DNA from: DASPKM01 sp035628135
GTDB lineage: Bacteria; Bacteroidota; Bacteroidia; Chitinophagales; Chitinophagaceae
Direction: 5' to 3'
Assembly: GCA_035628135.1 (NCBI GenBank)
Contig: DASPKM010000006.1
Span: forward strand, 124,001-188,000
DNA length: 64,000 bases
Below, piece by piece: positions 53,423-61,435 of the stretch. The position numbers were made by a program, and so were the translations under genes. The notes under the pieces are model-generated. The model searched no databases. It saw only the letters and a list, made by a program, of their open reading frames with translations, and was not told the origin of the DNA. Each line of letters opens with the position of its first letter. Within the stretch, counting starts at the first letter, position 1.

Positions 53423-54361
53423 CTGGTACAATACTTTAAAAATATCGACCATCAGACCGTAGAAATCGGTAAGCCCGAAAACGGGGCCTGGGTGAATGTC
53501 TTGCCCCCGCTAAGGCAGGAAGAATTCACCGAACTTTCGGACAACCTCGATATTCCCCGCGACTTTTTATCGGACTCGCTGGACATCGACGAGCGCTCCC
53601 GCTTCGAAGAAAAGGACAATGTTCGGCTGCTGGTGATTAAAACCCCTACCGAAAACAATTCATTCAACGAAAGCGACGCGTATTATATCACCATCCCTAT
53701 TTGTATCATCCTTACGCATACGCAGATAGTAACCGTGAACTCGTTCGAGAACGCAGCCATCAAAAAGTTCCTGAACACATTCCAGAACAGGAACCCCGAT
53801 AAAAAAAGCATGATGGTGCTGAAGATATTCGAGAAGGTGGTGCAGAATTACATGGAATACCTGAAGCAGATCAACCACCAGCGCAATATCCTGGAGCAAA
53901 AATTATACGATGCCAACCGCAACGAGCACCTTTTGCAGTTGATGCGCATCCAGAAAAGCCTCACCTATTTTGTAACGGCGCTTCGCTCCAATGAATTGCT
54001 GATGCTGAAGCTGGAACGCACCAATTTCCTTGGCCTTAATGAAGATGAAAGAGAAGTGCTGAACGACCTGATCGTCGACAATTCGCAGGCATTGGAGATG
54101 GCCAATATTTATTCAAATATCCTTAGCAGCACGCTAGATGCTTTTGCCAGCATCATTGCCAATAACCAGAACGAAGTGTTGAAGCGCTTGTCCGTGATCA
54201 CCATCGTGCTTACTTTTCCTGTATTGGTGGCGAGCATCTACGGCATGAACGTGCCCATCCCTTACCAGGCCTCGCCGTTCGCATTTTATATCCCTGTATT
54301 CCTATCGCTGGCGATTTCGCTGGTGATCGGTTGGTTTTTCCTGAAGAAAAAAATATTTTAG
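53423..54361 (+). CDS. corA: CorA-family magnesium/divalent cation transporter
   Basis: A pentameric Mg2+ channel. The signature YGMNVP is just before the last membrane helix, with two C-terminal helices and a long cytoplasmic helical domain before them. The first ATG/GTG choice (GTG at 53492) would remove about 23 residues that look like the normal family N-terminus (QYFKNIDHQTVEI...). The frame is open upstream but has no ATG, GTG or TTG there; CTG at 53423 is the only near-standard codon at the right place, directly after a -7 box. I give the CDS from CTG, with the exact start uncertain. About 312 residues. It is followed 16 bases later by the YiiX-like gene. Confidence 0.85.
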   Translation: MVQYFKNIDHQTVEIGKPENGAWVNVLPPLRQEEFTELSDNLDIPRDFLSDSLDIDERSRFEEKDNVRLLVIKTPTENNSFNESDAYYITIPICIILTHTQIVTVNSFENAAIKKFLNTFQNRNPDKKSMMVLKIFEKVVQNYMEYLKQINHQRNILEQKLYDANRNEHLLQLMRIQKSLTYFVTALRSNELLMLKLERTNFLGLNEDEREVLNDLIVDNSQALEMANIYSNILSSTLDAFASIIANNQNEVLKRLSVITIVLTFPVLVASIYGMNVPIPYQASPFAFYIPVFLSLAISLVIGWFFLKKKIF

Positions 54362-54377
54362 CATCAATAGACTCATT

Positions 54378-55100
54378 ATGAAAACCGTGTTGTGGATTTG
54401 TGTTGCCGCGTTGAGCTTCGCGGCCTGTGGTTCAAAAGAAGAAACGGCAGATTCCGCTGGCAGCGACCTTGGCATTAAGAGCGCGGAAGAAAGACTTGCA
54501 GCCAATCTTTCGATGGTAGCGGAAGTAAAAAAGAATATCCGCGACGGAGATATGATCCTGCGTACCGGTAACGATTTTTCCAGCGGGCATATCAGGGATA
54601 TTTCCGCGAAAGATAAAACCTATTCGCACGGTGGTATTGCGGTGCGCGAAGGTGAAGATGTATACATTTATCACATCGATACCGAGTTCGGTCATTCTAA
54701 CGACAAAGTGAGAAAAGAAATACTCGATTCTTTTTGCAATCCTTTAAAAAGCCTGGGGTTCGGCCATGCGCGGTATGCGTTGGACTCTGCCGAGAACAAG
54801 GCTTTCGTTGCCTACATGGAGAAACAGTATCACAATAAAACGCCATTCGACCTGCGGTTCGACGTAAAGACCGACGACAGCATGTATTGCTCGGAGATGA
54901 TCATGAAGGGACTGAGAGCAGCCACCAACAACCGCGTACAGATTGAAACCATCCGGTTCTATGGAAAGGATAAATACAAAGTGATCAAGCAATATCTTAA
55001 AATACCCGAGTCAGATTTTGTGGGAAGGCATTTTGTGCCGGTAGATCACCTGTATGTTCACCCTGACTGCCAGGTGCTTAAACGTTACGTGTTCGAATAA
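54378..55100 (+). CDS. YiiX-like NlpC/P60-superfamily lipoprotein
   Basis: A 240-residue protein with signal sequence and lipobox FAAC (Cys17). The catalytic layout is permuted papain-like: His in YSHGGIAV (H84) comes before Cys in MYCSEMI (C171). E. coli YiiX and YebB-type proteins share this pattern and are predicted cysteine hydrolases acting on amide or lipid-linked bonds; the substrate is unknown. Probably membrane-anchored in the periplasm. It lies in a same-strand run with corA and rnhA. Confidence 0.82.
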   Translation: MKTVLWICVAALSFAACGSKEETADSAGSDLGIKSAEERLAANLSMVAEVKKNIRDGDMILRTGNDFSSGHIRDISAKDKTYSHGGIAVREGEDVYIYHIDTEFGHSNDKVRKEILDSFCNPLKSLGFGHARYALDSAENKAFVAYMEKQYHNKTPFDLRFDVKTDDSMYCSEMIMKGLRAATNNRVQIETIRFYGKDKYKVIKQYLKIPESDFVGRHFVPVDHLYVHPDCQVLKRYVFE

Positions 55101-55110
55101 TCATCACTCC

Positions 55111-55590
55111 TTGCAAAAAGAGCTTACTATTTATACCGATGGCGCATCCCGCGGAAATCCCGGCCCGGGCGGCTATGGTGTTATCCTGATATGGGGCAAT
55201 ACAAAAAAGGAATTATCCGCAGGTTACCGCCTTACTACCAATAACCGCATGGAATTGATGGCGGTGATCAAGGCGTTGGAAGCATTGAAAAGGGAATCGC
55301 TTAAGATCACGATTTATTCGGATAGCCAGTACGTGGTGAAGGCCGTGTCTGAAGGATGGTTGAGAAAATGGATAGCCACCGGTTTCAAGGGTGGTAAAAA
55401 AAACAAGGACCTTTGGTTGAGCTTTTACGAATTATCAGTTAAGCACGACATCCGGTTTAAATGGGTAAGAGGCCACGCCGAGAATATGTACAATAATCGT
55501 TGTGATGAACTGGCCACTGCGGCAGCGGACGGCACAGACCTTTTAATTGATGAAGGTTATGAAAATGAAATGAAAAGCCAGATTGAATAA
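55111..55590 (+). CDS. rnhA: Ribonuclease HI
   Basis: Cuts the RNA strand of RNA-DNA hybrids. 159 residues from a TTG start at 55111, 10 bases after the previous stop. With this start the active-site residues fall almost exactly as in E. coli: D10 (YTDGASRGNPG), E48 (NNRMEL) and D71 (YSDSQYV, E. coli D70). The RGHAENMYNNRCDELA segment carries the last Asp. An ATG at 55054 would overlap the upstream gene by 47 bases and add 19 unrelated residues. Confidence 0.93.
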   Translation: MQKELTIYTDGASRGNPGPGGYGVILIWGNTKKELSAGYRLTTNNRMELMAVIKALEALKRESLKITIYSDSQYVVKAVSEGWLRKWIATGFKGGKKNKDLWLSFYELSVKHDIRFKWVRGHAENMYNNRCDELATAAADGTDLLIDEGYENEMKSQIE

Positions 55591-55596
55591 TAATAA

Positions 55597-56160
55597 TTAT
55601 TGGGCTTTCTCCTTTGCGAGTTCCTTCCTGTACACCAGCACATACAATCCAAACAAGATGGTGCCGAATGCAAACGTAGCCAGGATGGCGCCCTTATAGA
55701 AAGGAAGGCCATCGCCATAGCATTGCATCAGTCCTTCGAAGGTTTTGGGGCGTTGCCAGCCACCGCCGCCTGCCCATACCGCGAAATTGGAGAGCAGGAA
55801 GAAAACCGTGGGTGCCATGAAAAAAGAGCTGATCAGCGTGCCGACGCGCAGGTTACGCATCAGGAAGCCGAGGCAGGTTACCACGAGGAATAAAACATAG
55901 TTTACCCATTGGCCCTGGTAAAAACCGGGTGTATCAGCAAGGCCAGTGGTATATAGGAAATGGTACAGTAAGTCTGAAAGGAATAATGAAAATACCGGCA
56001 AGGCAAAGGCCCATTTTTTATCCCTGATAACCGCCCCGCCAAACAATGCCATTGCCCAATGCGGCGCAAAACCAAGCGGGCGGCCCGGTATAACCCTGAA
56101 CAAAGCCCCTACTACTATCAACAAAATAAATATAAACAACAGGTTTTTATTGAGCTTCAT
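55597..56160 (-). CDS. DUF6580-like membrane protein
   Basis: A 187-residue inner-membrane protein with five hydrophobic helices and the segment RPLGFAPHWAMALFGGAV near the start, which I associate with the Bacteroidota DUF6580 family. Weak resemblance to ECF transporter substrate subunits in overall shape is an inference only. Function unknown. It converges on rnhA with 6 bases between stops. Confidence 0.7.
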   Translation of the reverse strand: MKLNKNLLFIFILLIVVGALFRVIPGRPLGFAPHWAMALFGGAVIRDKKWAFALPVFSLFLSDLLYHFLYTTGLADTPGFYQGQWVNYVLFLVVTCLGFLMRNLRVGTLISSFFMAPTVFFLLSNFAVWAGGGGWQRPKTFEGLMQCYGDGLPFYKGAILATFAFGTILFGLYVLVYRKELAKEKAQ

Positions 56161-56222
56161 AACGATAAAGTATGAGCAGCAAAAATAGATGAATTAGGGC
56201 TAAATATGGCTATTTGATTTAT

Positions 56223-57443
56223 TCACGCGCTGTGAACAGGCACGGTGGCCCGGCAAACTTCGCTGGGGGCCGCGGCCCGCAATTGTATGGATTGGCCCGG
56301 GAAGGCTACTGCCGATTCCCCCGCATTTAACGCTATTTGCTCTTCCCCGTTTTGCAATTCCACTTTTCCGCTAAGAACAATGATAATGTCGGCCGTTCCA
56401 GGCTCAAACTCCCCCACGCCGCCTTCGGGCAGGTTGAATGCACTTAATTGAAAATCATCTACCGGGGTTTTGTATACGCGTTCTTCATTTTCCACGGTGC
56501 CCTGGATGATCCAGGGGTCTACCGGCTCAAACCGAACGTGTTTCATCAGTTCTCCTATGTCGACGTTCTTGGGTGTGAGACCACCACGAAGCACGTTGTC
56601 GGAATTGGCCATGATCTCTACGTTCTGTCCCTCAAGATACGCATGCAAAATGCCCGCTTCCTGGAAAACGGCCTCGCCCTTCTTAAGCCCCACGAGGTTG
56701 AGCAGGTAAATAGAAAAAATGCCGCGGTCAATGTTGTCGTTGCTGTTGTAAGTGAGTGCAGCGCGGGCCGCCCAGAAATCTTCCTGCGACCTGTTCAGCC
56801 GGCCCTCTTCATAAAGCGGGATAATGCGGTCCAGCAATGGTTGCAGCGTACGGTTCACTTCTTCCTGCGGCATTTGCATGATGTACGCGTACAATCCTTC
56901 ATAGCCCGATTGTTCGAACACGGCGACCAGGTGTATGAATTCGGGAACGTTTCTCAATACCTCTCTTAATTGATCTTTCGATTTAAAGCCATGCAATAGC
57001 CAAAAATCATTCAAGGCCAGCATGAGCTCGGGCTTGTGGTTATCGTCCTTATAATTTCTTTTCGGATCGTCGGGTGCGATGCCCTCCTGGTTCTCCCGGG
57101 CGTATTCCTGTTCGGCCGCTAGCTTTGAAGGATGTACCTGTATGGAAAGCATGTCCTTTACGTCGAGGATCTTTAACAGGTAAGGAAGTCTTCCAAATAC
57201 TTTGTGTACGCTTTTGCCGATGGTTTCCGCGGGATGCTCTGCAATGAGGCGGTTGAGGGTGATGGTTTGGCCATTGTCTAATACTTCCGCCGGCGCCAGA
57301 TCATGTGCGCCGAGCCAGTATTCCGCAGCAGGTTGTTGACCAGGTTGCTGACCCAGCAATTTTGGAATAAATTCATGGCCACCCCAGGCATAAGGTTGTA
57401 CTTTTCCTTTCAGTTTAAAAATTTTCCGGTTAGTGAGGTCCAT
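56223..57443 (-). CDS. manA: Mannose-6-phosphate isomerase, class I
   Basis: Interconverts fructose-6-phosphate and mannose-6-phosphate, feeding GDP-mannose and glycan synthesis. 406 residues. Zinc-site segments SIQVHPSK and DDNHKPELMLAL are present, followed by LEGQNVEIMANSDNVLRGGLTPK. A C-terminal cupin half ends in GESAVAFPGQ. ATG at 57443, 32 bases from the divergent yraN start. Confidence 0.94.
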   Translation of the reverse strand: MDLTNRKIFKLKGKVQPYAWGGHEFIPKLLGQQPGQQPAAEYWLGAHDLAPAEVLDNGQTITLNRLIAEHPAETIGKSVHKVFGRLPYLLKILDVKDMLSIQVHPSKLAAEQEYARENQEGIAPDDPKRNYKDDNHKPELMLALNDFWLLHGFKSKDQLREVLRNVPEFIHLVAVFEQSGYEGLYAYIMQMPQEEVNRTLQPLLDRIIPLYEEGRLNRSQEDFWAARAALTYNSNDNIDRGIFSIYLLNLVGLKKGEAVFQEAGILHAYLEGQNVEIMANSDNVLRGGLTPKNVDIGELMKHVRFEPVDPWIIQGTVENEERVYKTPVDDFQLSAFNLPEGGVGEFEPGTADIIIVLSGKVELQNGEEQIALNAGESAVAFPGQSIQLRAAAPSEVCRATVPVHSA

Positions 57444-57475
57444 CGATCGTCTGATTAGAACGTAAAGATAACTGC

Positions 57476-57829
57476 ATGGCTTTACATCATCAATTGGGAA
57501 AAACGGGTGAGCAATTGGCCGCCGCGTATTTAACGGGACTGGGTTATACTATTCTGCACAGCAATTGGAGGCATTACCGCTATGAAATAGATTTGATCGC
57601 CAGCAAAAATGATATCCTGCATTTTGTAGAGGTCAAGACCAGGAAAAGCATGCGGTTCGGCTTGCCCGAAGAAGCTGTGGATAGCAAAAAGCTGCGATGC
57701 CTGATTCAGGCAGGCGAGGCATTCCTGTTCAAAAATCCGCAATGGAAAAGGATCCAGTACGACATATTATCCGTTTCCATCGTCAACGGCATCCCATCGT
57801 ATTTCCTTATTGAAGATGTGTACCTGTGA
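57476..57829 (+). CDS. yraN: YraN-family (UPF0102) endonuclease-like protein
   Basis: A 117-residue protein with the restriction-endonuclease-like core: GEQLAAAYL helix, RYEIDLIA with the metal Glu/Asp, and LHFVEVKTR (E-x-K). The family is widespread and often near rnhB or signal peptidase; its biological role is not settled. Tail-to-tail with the next gene, only 2 bases between the stops. Confidence 0.9.
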   Translation: MALHHQLGKTGEQLAAAYLTGLGYTILHSNWRHYRYEIDLIASKNDILHFVEVKTRKSMRFGLPEEAVDSKKLRCLIQAGEAFLFKNPQWKRIQYDILSVSIVNGIPSYFLIEDVYL

Positions 57830-57831
57830 TG

Positions 57832-58158
57832 TTATTGCCAGTTGCCATCACCATCGTTTCCGAGATATATTACTTTCTCGAATTGATCGGTGCGTCCCGG
57901 TTCCAGCCTGGTACCGTATTCCGTGCAACCATCGGGCCATGATATTTCGCCCGAAACGGTGTATTTGTATGCCTTGTTGCCCACGATCGTCTCTGTTTCT
58001 TCGGTTTTTAATATCGTGACGGAATTGACCTTGGCCGTTTCATTGCAAACGTATTCGAGCAGGATCTTTTTCTTGATATCGGCTTCCGACGGTTTGCCGG
58101 AACAACTGTAAAGGATAATCGAAGATGCCAGCAGGAAACCGATAATTGTTTTTTTCAT
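57832..58158 (-). CDS. Small lipoprotein, unknown function
   Basis: A 108-residue protein with signal peptide and lipobox-like LYSC (Cys19). The mature part has two further cysteines (VCNET and DGCTEY) and an ANTAR-unlike beta pattern with no recognised domain. ATG at 58158. It follows the PQQ-type gene region on the same strand as a separate unit. Confidence 0.65.
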   Translation of the reverse strand: MKKTIIGFLLASSIILYSCSGKPSEADIKKKILLEYVCNETAKVNSVTILKTEETETIVGNKAYKYTVSGEISWPDGCTEYGTRLEPGRTDQFEKVIYLGNDGDGNWQ

Positions 58159-58243
58159 TGCAGTTCATTTTGGGCGGTGAAATGGGGACCAGGCTTTAAC
58201 GGTTAGGCATAAAAGTTACATAAAAAAATGTAACCAGCCTCTT

Positions 58244-59812
58244 TTAATGGAGGCTGGCCGAAACGTTTGTCCTTGCAGCGTTTGCGCCCCACATGTTCCA
58301 TCCCGTTATACGCGGGTTGCCGGTATTGATGGCGTGCATGCGTCCATTGACCGTGGTCACATAAATCCACCCATTGTCTGCCACGGGTTGGTACCTGATA
58401 GGATCTTTTATATGAAATTGCCGGATGATCTTTCCTTCTTTTTCATCAAAGATCAATACATCGCCTGTAAAGGTGGCCACGATGATATGGCCGTTTGCAT
58501 AAATCGGCGGGGTGCCCATGAAGCCGCCTTCGTTCTTAAGGTCGCCACTTAGCTTGTGCCTCCACGTTACCTTGCCGGTGGAGTCGGTGCATACAATTTC
58601 ATCGCCCATGGTATTGTACAGCTTGCCCTTGTCGTACAAGCCTCTCGACCCCTGGAACGATTGCAATGAAGAAACATTCGATTGCCCGATATTCAAATAA
58701 CCGGCCTTCCAGTTGGCATTTGCGGGCGCGCCGCCGGCAAAGCCGTTACCCGCATCCATATTGCCTGCACTGCTTTTTAGTTTCGAGCGTTCCTGCACTT
58801 TTTTATCCAGGTAGTCGGCTTGCTTTTTATATACTGTTTTCTTTTTTGTTCCAGATCCCACCACTACCACTTCGGAGAGCACGGTGTCCTTGTCCTTATC
58901 GTCGCGCTGGCTCACGATCACTTCATTCAGGTTGGAGAATACGGGCGCCGATGTGGCGCGGATGGCCTTTGCTTCCAGTATTTCACCCGTTGATTGTTTT
59001 ATTTTATACAGTGCACCGGAAAAAGTGGTAACGTACAGTAAATCGTCCTTGGCTACGGGTGCGGTCATGATGTCGCTATCGATCCATTTCTGCCAAAGTA
59101 TTTTGCCGGTTTTCAGTTCAATCGCTATCAGCACATGCGTGGGTGTGATGGATGAAGCATTGGTTGCCCCGGCATTGGTATTTGTATTTGCATTGGATTT
59201 GGTTATGGCCTTCTCGTTGCCGCGATAAGGAGCGGGATAGGCCGTAAACACGATGCCATTGGCAATGGTAGGCATCGACATCAGGGGGTCGCCAAGCCAA
59301 TACGACCAAAGCTGTTTCCCGGTTACGAGGTCGCAGGCGAAGATGGTGCACGACTCGGTATTGAACACGATGATGCTGTCCTGTATAGCGGGCGAAGATG
59401 GCCCGTCGTCATCGAGGTTTATGCCCCAGGCAAGCTGCCCTGTAACAGCATCGAAGGCATAGTATTGTTTGCTGCCGAATCCACCGCTTAAATACACTTT
59501 TCCATTTACTACCGCGGGTGTAGGCACCAGCGTTTGCACGGGCAGCTTGATATAATAACCATAATCGGTTTGCTGTAAGTAGTTCTTTATGGTGGTCGTG
59601 GTAACGTGGCCCTGCCGGAATGTTTTGGGTGGGCTGAATGACCGGTTATTGTTAAGCGAGAGGATGTCCGGGAGTATATCACGTCCATCACTAACCGAAT
59701 CTGTTGTAGAAGCTGCGCTGTTGGCAGATGGTTGGTTGTATACGAAGGCCCATGTGGCAAATAAGGTAATGCTTACCGCCAGCAGGGCAAGGGATGATGT
59801 TGCCCTTCTCAT
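58244..59812 (-). CDS. PQQ/BamB-like beta-propeller protein, membrane-anchored
   Basis: A 522-residue protein with one N-terminal membrane anchor (about 8-25) and a propeller of PQQ-type blades (YAFDAVTGQLAWGIN, ACDLVTGKQLWSYWL, AIELKTGKILWQKW, YKIKQSTGEILEAK). After the fourth blade there is a Lys-rich, low-complexity insert (about 300-360), and a short NANTNTNAGATN spacer near residue 205. The fold matches BamB and PQQ dehydrogenases, but no PQQ or calcium catalytic residues are evident, so a binding or assembly role is more likely (inference). Confidence 0.82.
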   Translation of the reverse strand: MRRATSSLALLAVSITLFATWAFVYNQPSANSAASTTDSVSDGRDILPDILSLNNNRSFSPPKTFRQGHVTTTTIKNYLQQTDYGYYIKLPVQTLVPTPAVVNGKVYLSGGFGSKQYYAFDAVTGQLAWGINLDDDGPSSPAIQDSIIVFNTESCTIFACDLVTGKQLWSYWLGDPLMSMPTIANGIVFTAYPAPYRGNEKAITKSNANTNTNAGATNASSITPTHVLIAIELKTGKILWQKWIDSDIMTAPVAKDDLLYVTTFSGALYKIKQSTGEILEAKAIRATSAPVFSNLNEVIVSQRDDKDKDTVLSEVVVVGSGTKKKTVYKKQADYLDKKVQERSKLKSSAGNMDAGNGFAGGAPANANWKAGYLNIGQSNVSSLQSFQGSRGLYDKGKLYNTMGDEIVCTDSTGKVTWRHKLSGDLKNEGGFMGTPPIYANGHIIVATFTGDVLIFDEKEGKIIRQFHIKDPIRYQPVADNGWIYVTTVNGRMHAINTGNPRITGWNMWGANAARTNVSASLH

Positions 59813-59900
59813 ATTAAGAAGTTTGAATGTACCGATGGGATGCGGCGGCGGCAGGAATTACATAAACGAACGGAAGCCGTGGATGGGTTTTATGATTTTA

Positions 59901-60428
59901 TTAGAAATTGACCGGTGGCTTTTTATTCGACTCCACCCAGATCATCATCCTTTCCACCATTTTATAAGTAGCAGGGCAATACTCAACGTTTTGCTTATAC
60001 ACGTGCATGTAATCGATCATGCGCCTTTTGGTATGATGGGGAAAGCCGGCGCAGTCGGCGGGCCGCACCTCATAGATGCTGCATTTGTTGGTGGATAGGT
60101 CCAGGAACTGGCAGGGTTGTGATTTATTCATCCAATCGTTCTCGCGTTTATCCAGGTACAGCCATTTGTCCTTGAATTGCTGGGGAGTCATATTCAGGTG
60201 TGCTGAAATACGCCTGATGTCCTTGGGGGTAAATGTAGGCGACATCGTCTTACAGCAATTAGCGCAGGTAAGGCAATCTACCTCCTGCCATACCGCCTGG
60301 TCTGAAAGCAGGGCCGCGGCGTCCATTTTCCGTGGAGCTTTTTTTTCAAGGATGGAAAGGAATCGCCTGAATCTTCTTTTATTATGACGGACTTTTATCC
60401 TGAACGACCGCAAGTTAACTGGCTGCAT
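59901..60428 (-). CDS. YkgJ-family cysteine-cluster protein
   Basis: A 175-residue cytoplasmic protein with the zinc- or iron-binding cysteine pattern of the YkgJ/UPF0153 family: CLTCANCC, then PCQFLDLSTNKCSIYEVRPADCAGFP. The N-terminal 45 residues are basic. The exact reaction is unknown. The ATG at 60428 is chosen; an open upstream part to 60506 looks unrelated. Divergent from xerD. Confidence 0.85.
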   Translation of the reverse strand: MQPVNLRSFRIKVRHNKRRFRRFLSILEKKAPRKMDAAALLSDQAVWQEVDCLTCANCCKTMSPTFTPKDIRRISAHLNMTPQQFKDKWLYLDKRENDWMNKSQPCQFLDLSTNKCSIYEVRPADCAGFPHHTKRRMIDYMHVYKQNVEYCPATYKMVERMMIWVESNKKPPVNF

Positions 60429-60525
60429 CTGTATTGAGATTGGAAAATTGAATACTAATACTAAATTGTTAGCGAAAATAATTGTTTCATTACACAAAAC
60501 ATTCAAATACCTGCATTAATTCACT

Positions 60526-61428
60526 ATGTGGGAGCCATATAAAAAAGGATTCAGGGCTTACTTGCAGCTGGAGAAGTCCCTTTCGGAGCACTCAGTGGAG
60601 GCATATTCGCGTGACATAGACAAGCTCACGCAATATCTTCAATCCGTAAACAGGCTGGTGAAGCCCGGCGAACTGGAGTTGAAAGACCTGGAATCATTCG
60701 TGAAATGGGTGGCGGACCTGGGCATGACGGCCAGTTCGCAAGCCCGCATCATTTCGGGCATAAGACAGTTTTACCGCTACTGCCTCCTGGAACAGGTGAG
60801 CGCTAATGATCCTACTATATTGCTGGAGGCGCCTACCACTAAACGTTCGCTGCCCGATGTACTGAGCTTTGAAGAAATAGAGCGCATCATCAATGCCATC
60901 GATCTCAGCAGTATGGAGGGGGGAAGGAACAAAGCCATCCTGGAGACCATGTATAGCTGCGGGTTGCGCGTAAGCGAGGTCATCAACCTGCATATTTCAA
61001 ACTTGTACCTTGATGTAGGCTTCATACGTGTTATCGGCAAAGGCAACAAGGAGCGGCTGGTGCCCATTGGCAGCAGCGCAATAAAATACCTGAACATATA
61101 CAGGAAAGATATCCGCGCTCACATCGATATCAAGCCCGGTAACGAGGACATTGTGTTCCTCAACCGGCGCGGCAGCCGCTTAAGCAGGGTGATGATATTT
61201 TACATCATCAAGGACCTGGCCCAGCGTGCCGGCATTACCAAAAATATCTCTCCGCATACGTTCAGGCATTCATTCGCCACGCACCTCGTGGAAGGCGGCG
61301 CCGACCTGCGTGCAGTGCAGGAAATGCTAGGCCATGAAAGCATTACCACTACAGAGATCTACACGCATATAAACAGGGAATTTTTAAGAGATACATTGCA
61401 CATGTACCATCCTGCCTTTAAAACTTAG
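60526..61428 (+). CDS. xerD: XerC/XerD-type tyrosine recombinase
   Basis: Resolves chromosome dimers at dif, activated by FtsK. 300 residues. The core-binding domain (1-100) and catalytic domain are complete: R in SCGLRVSEV, K in GKGNKER, HxxR in SPHTFRHS, H in LGHES and nucleophile Y in TTEIYTHI. No attachment site, integrase-type N-terminus or phage genes are near, so it reads as a housekeeping recombinase rather than a mobile integrase. Bacteroidota commonly use one or two Xer proteins. Confidence 0.93.
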   Translation: MWEPYKKGFRAYLQLEKSLSEHSVEAYSRDIDKLTQYLQSVNRLVKPGELELKDLESFVKWVADLGMTASSQARIISGIRQFYRYCLLEQVSANDPTILLEAPTTKRSLPDVLSFEEIERIINAIDLSSMEGGRNKAILETMYSCGLRVSEVINLHISNLYLDVGFIRVIGKGNKERLVPIGSSAIKYLNIYRKDIRAHIDIKPGNEDIVFLNRRGSRLSRVMIFYIIKDLAQRAGITKNISPHTFRHSFATHLVEGGADLRAVQEMLGHESITTTEIYTHINREFLRDTLHMYHPAFKT

Positions 61429-61435
61429 CCTTCCG

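Noticed and set aside
60526..61428. xerD considered as an integrase of a mobile element
   Set aside because: No attachment-site duplication, no mobility or phage genes nearby, and the sequence is of the XerC/D housekeeping type.
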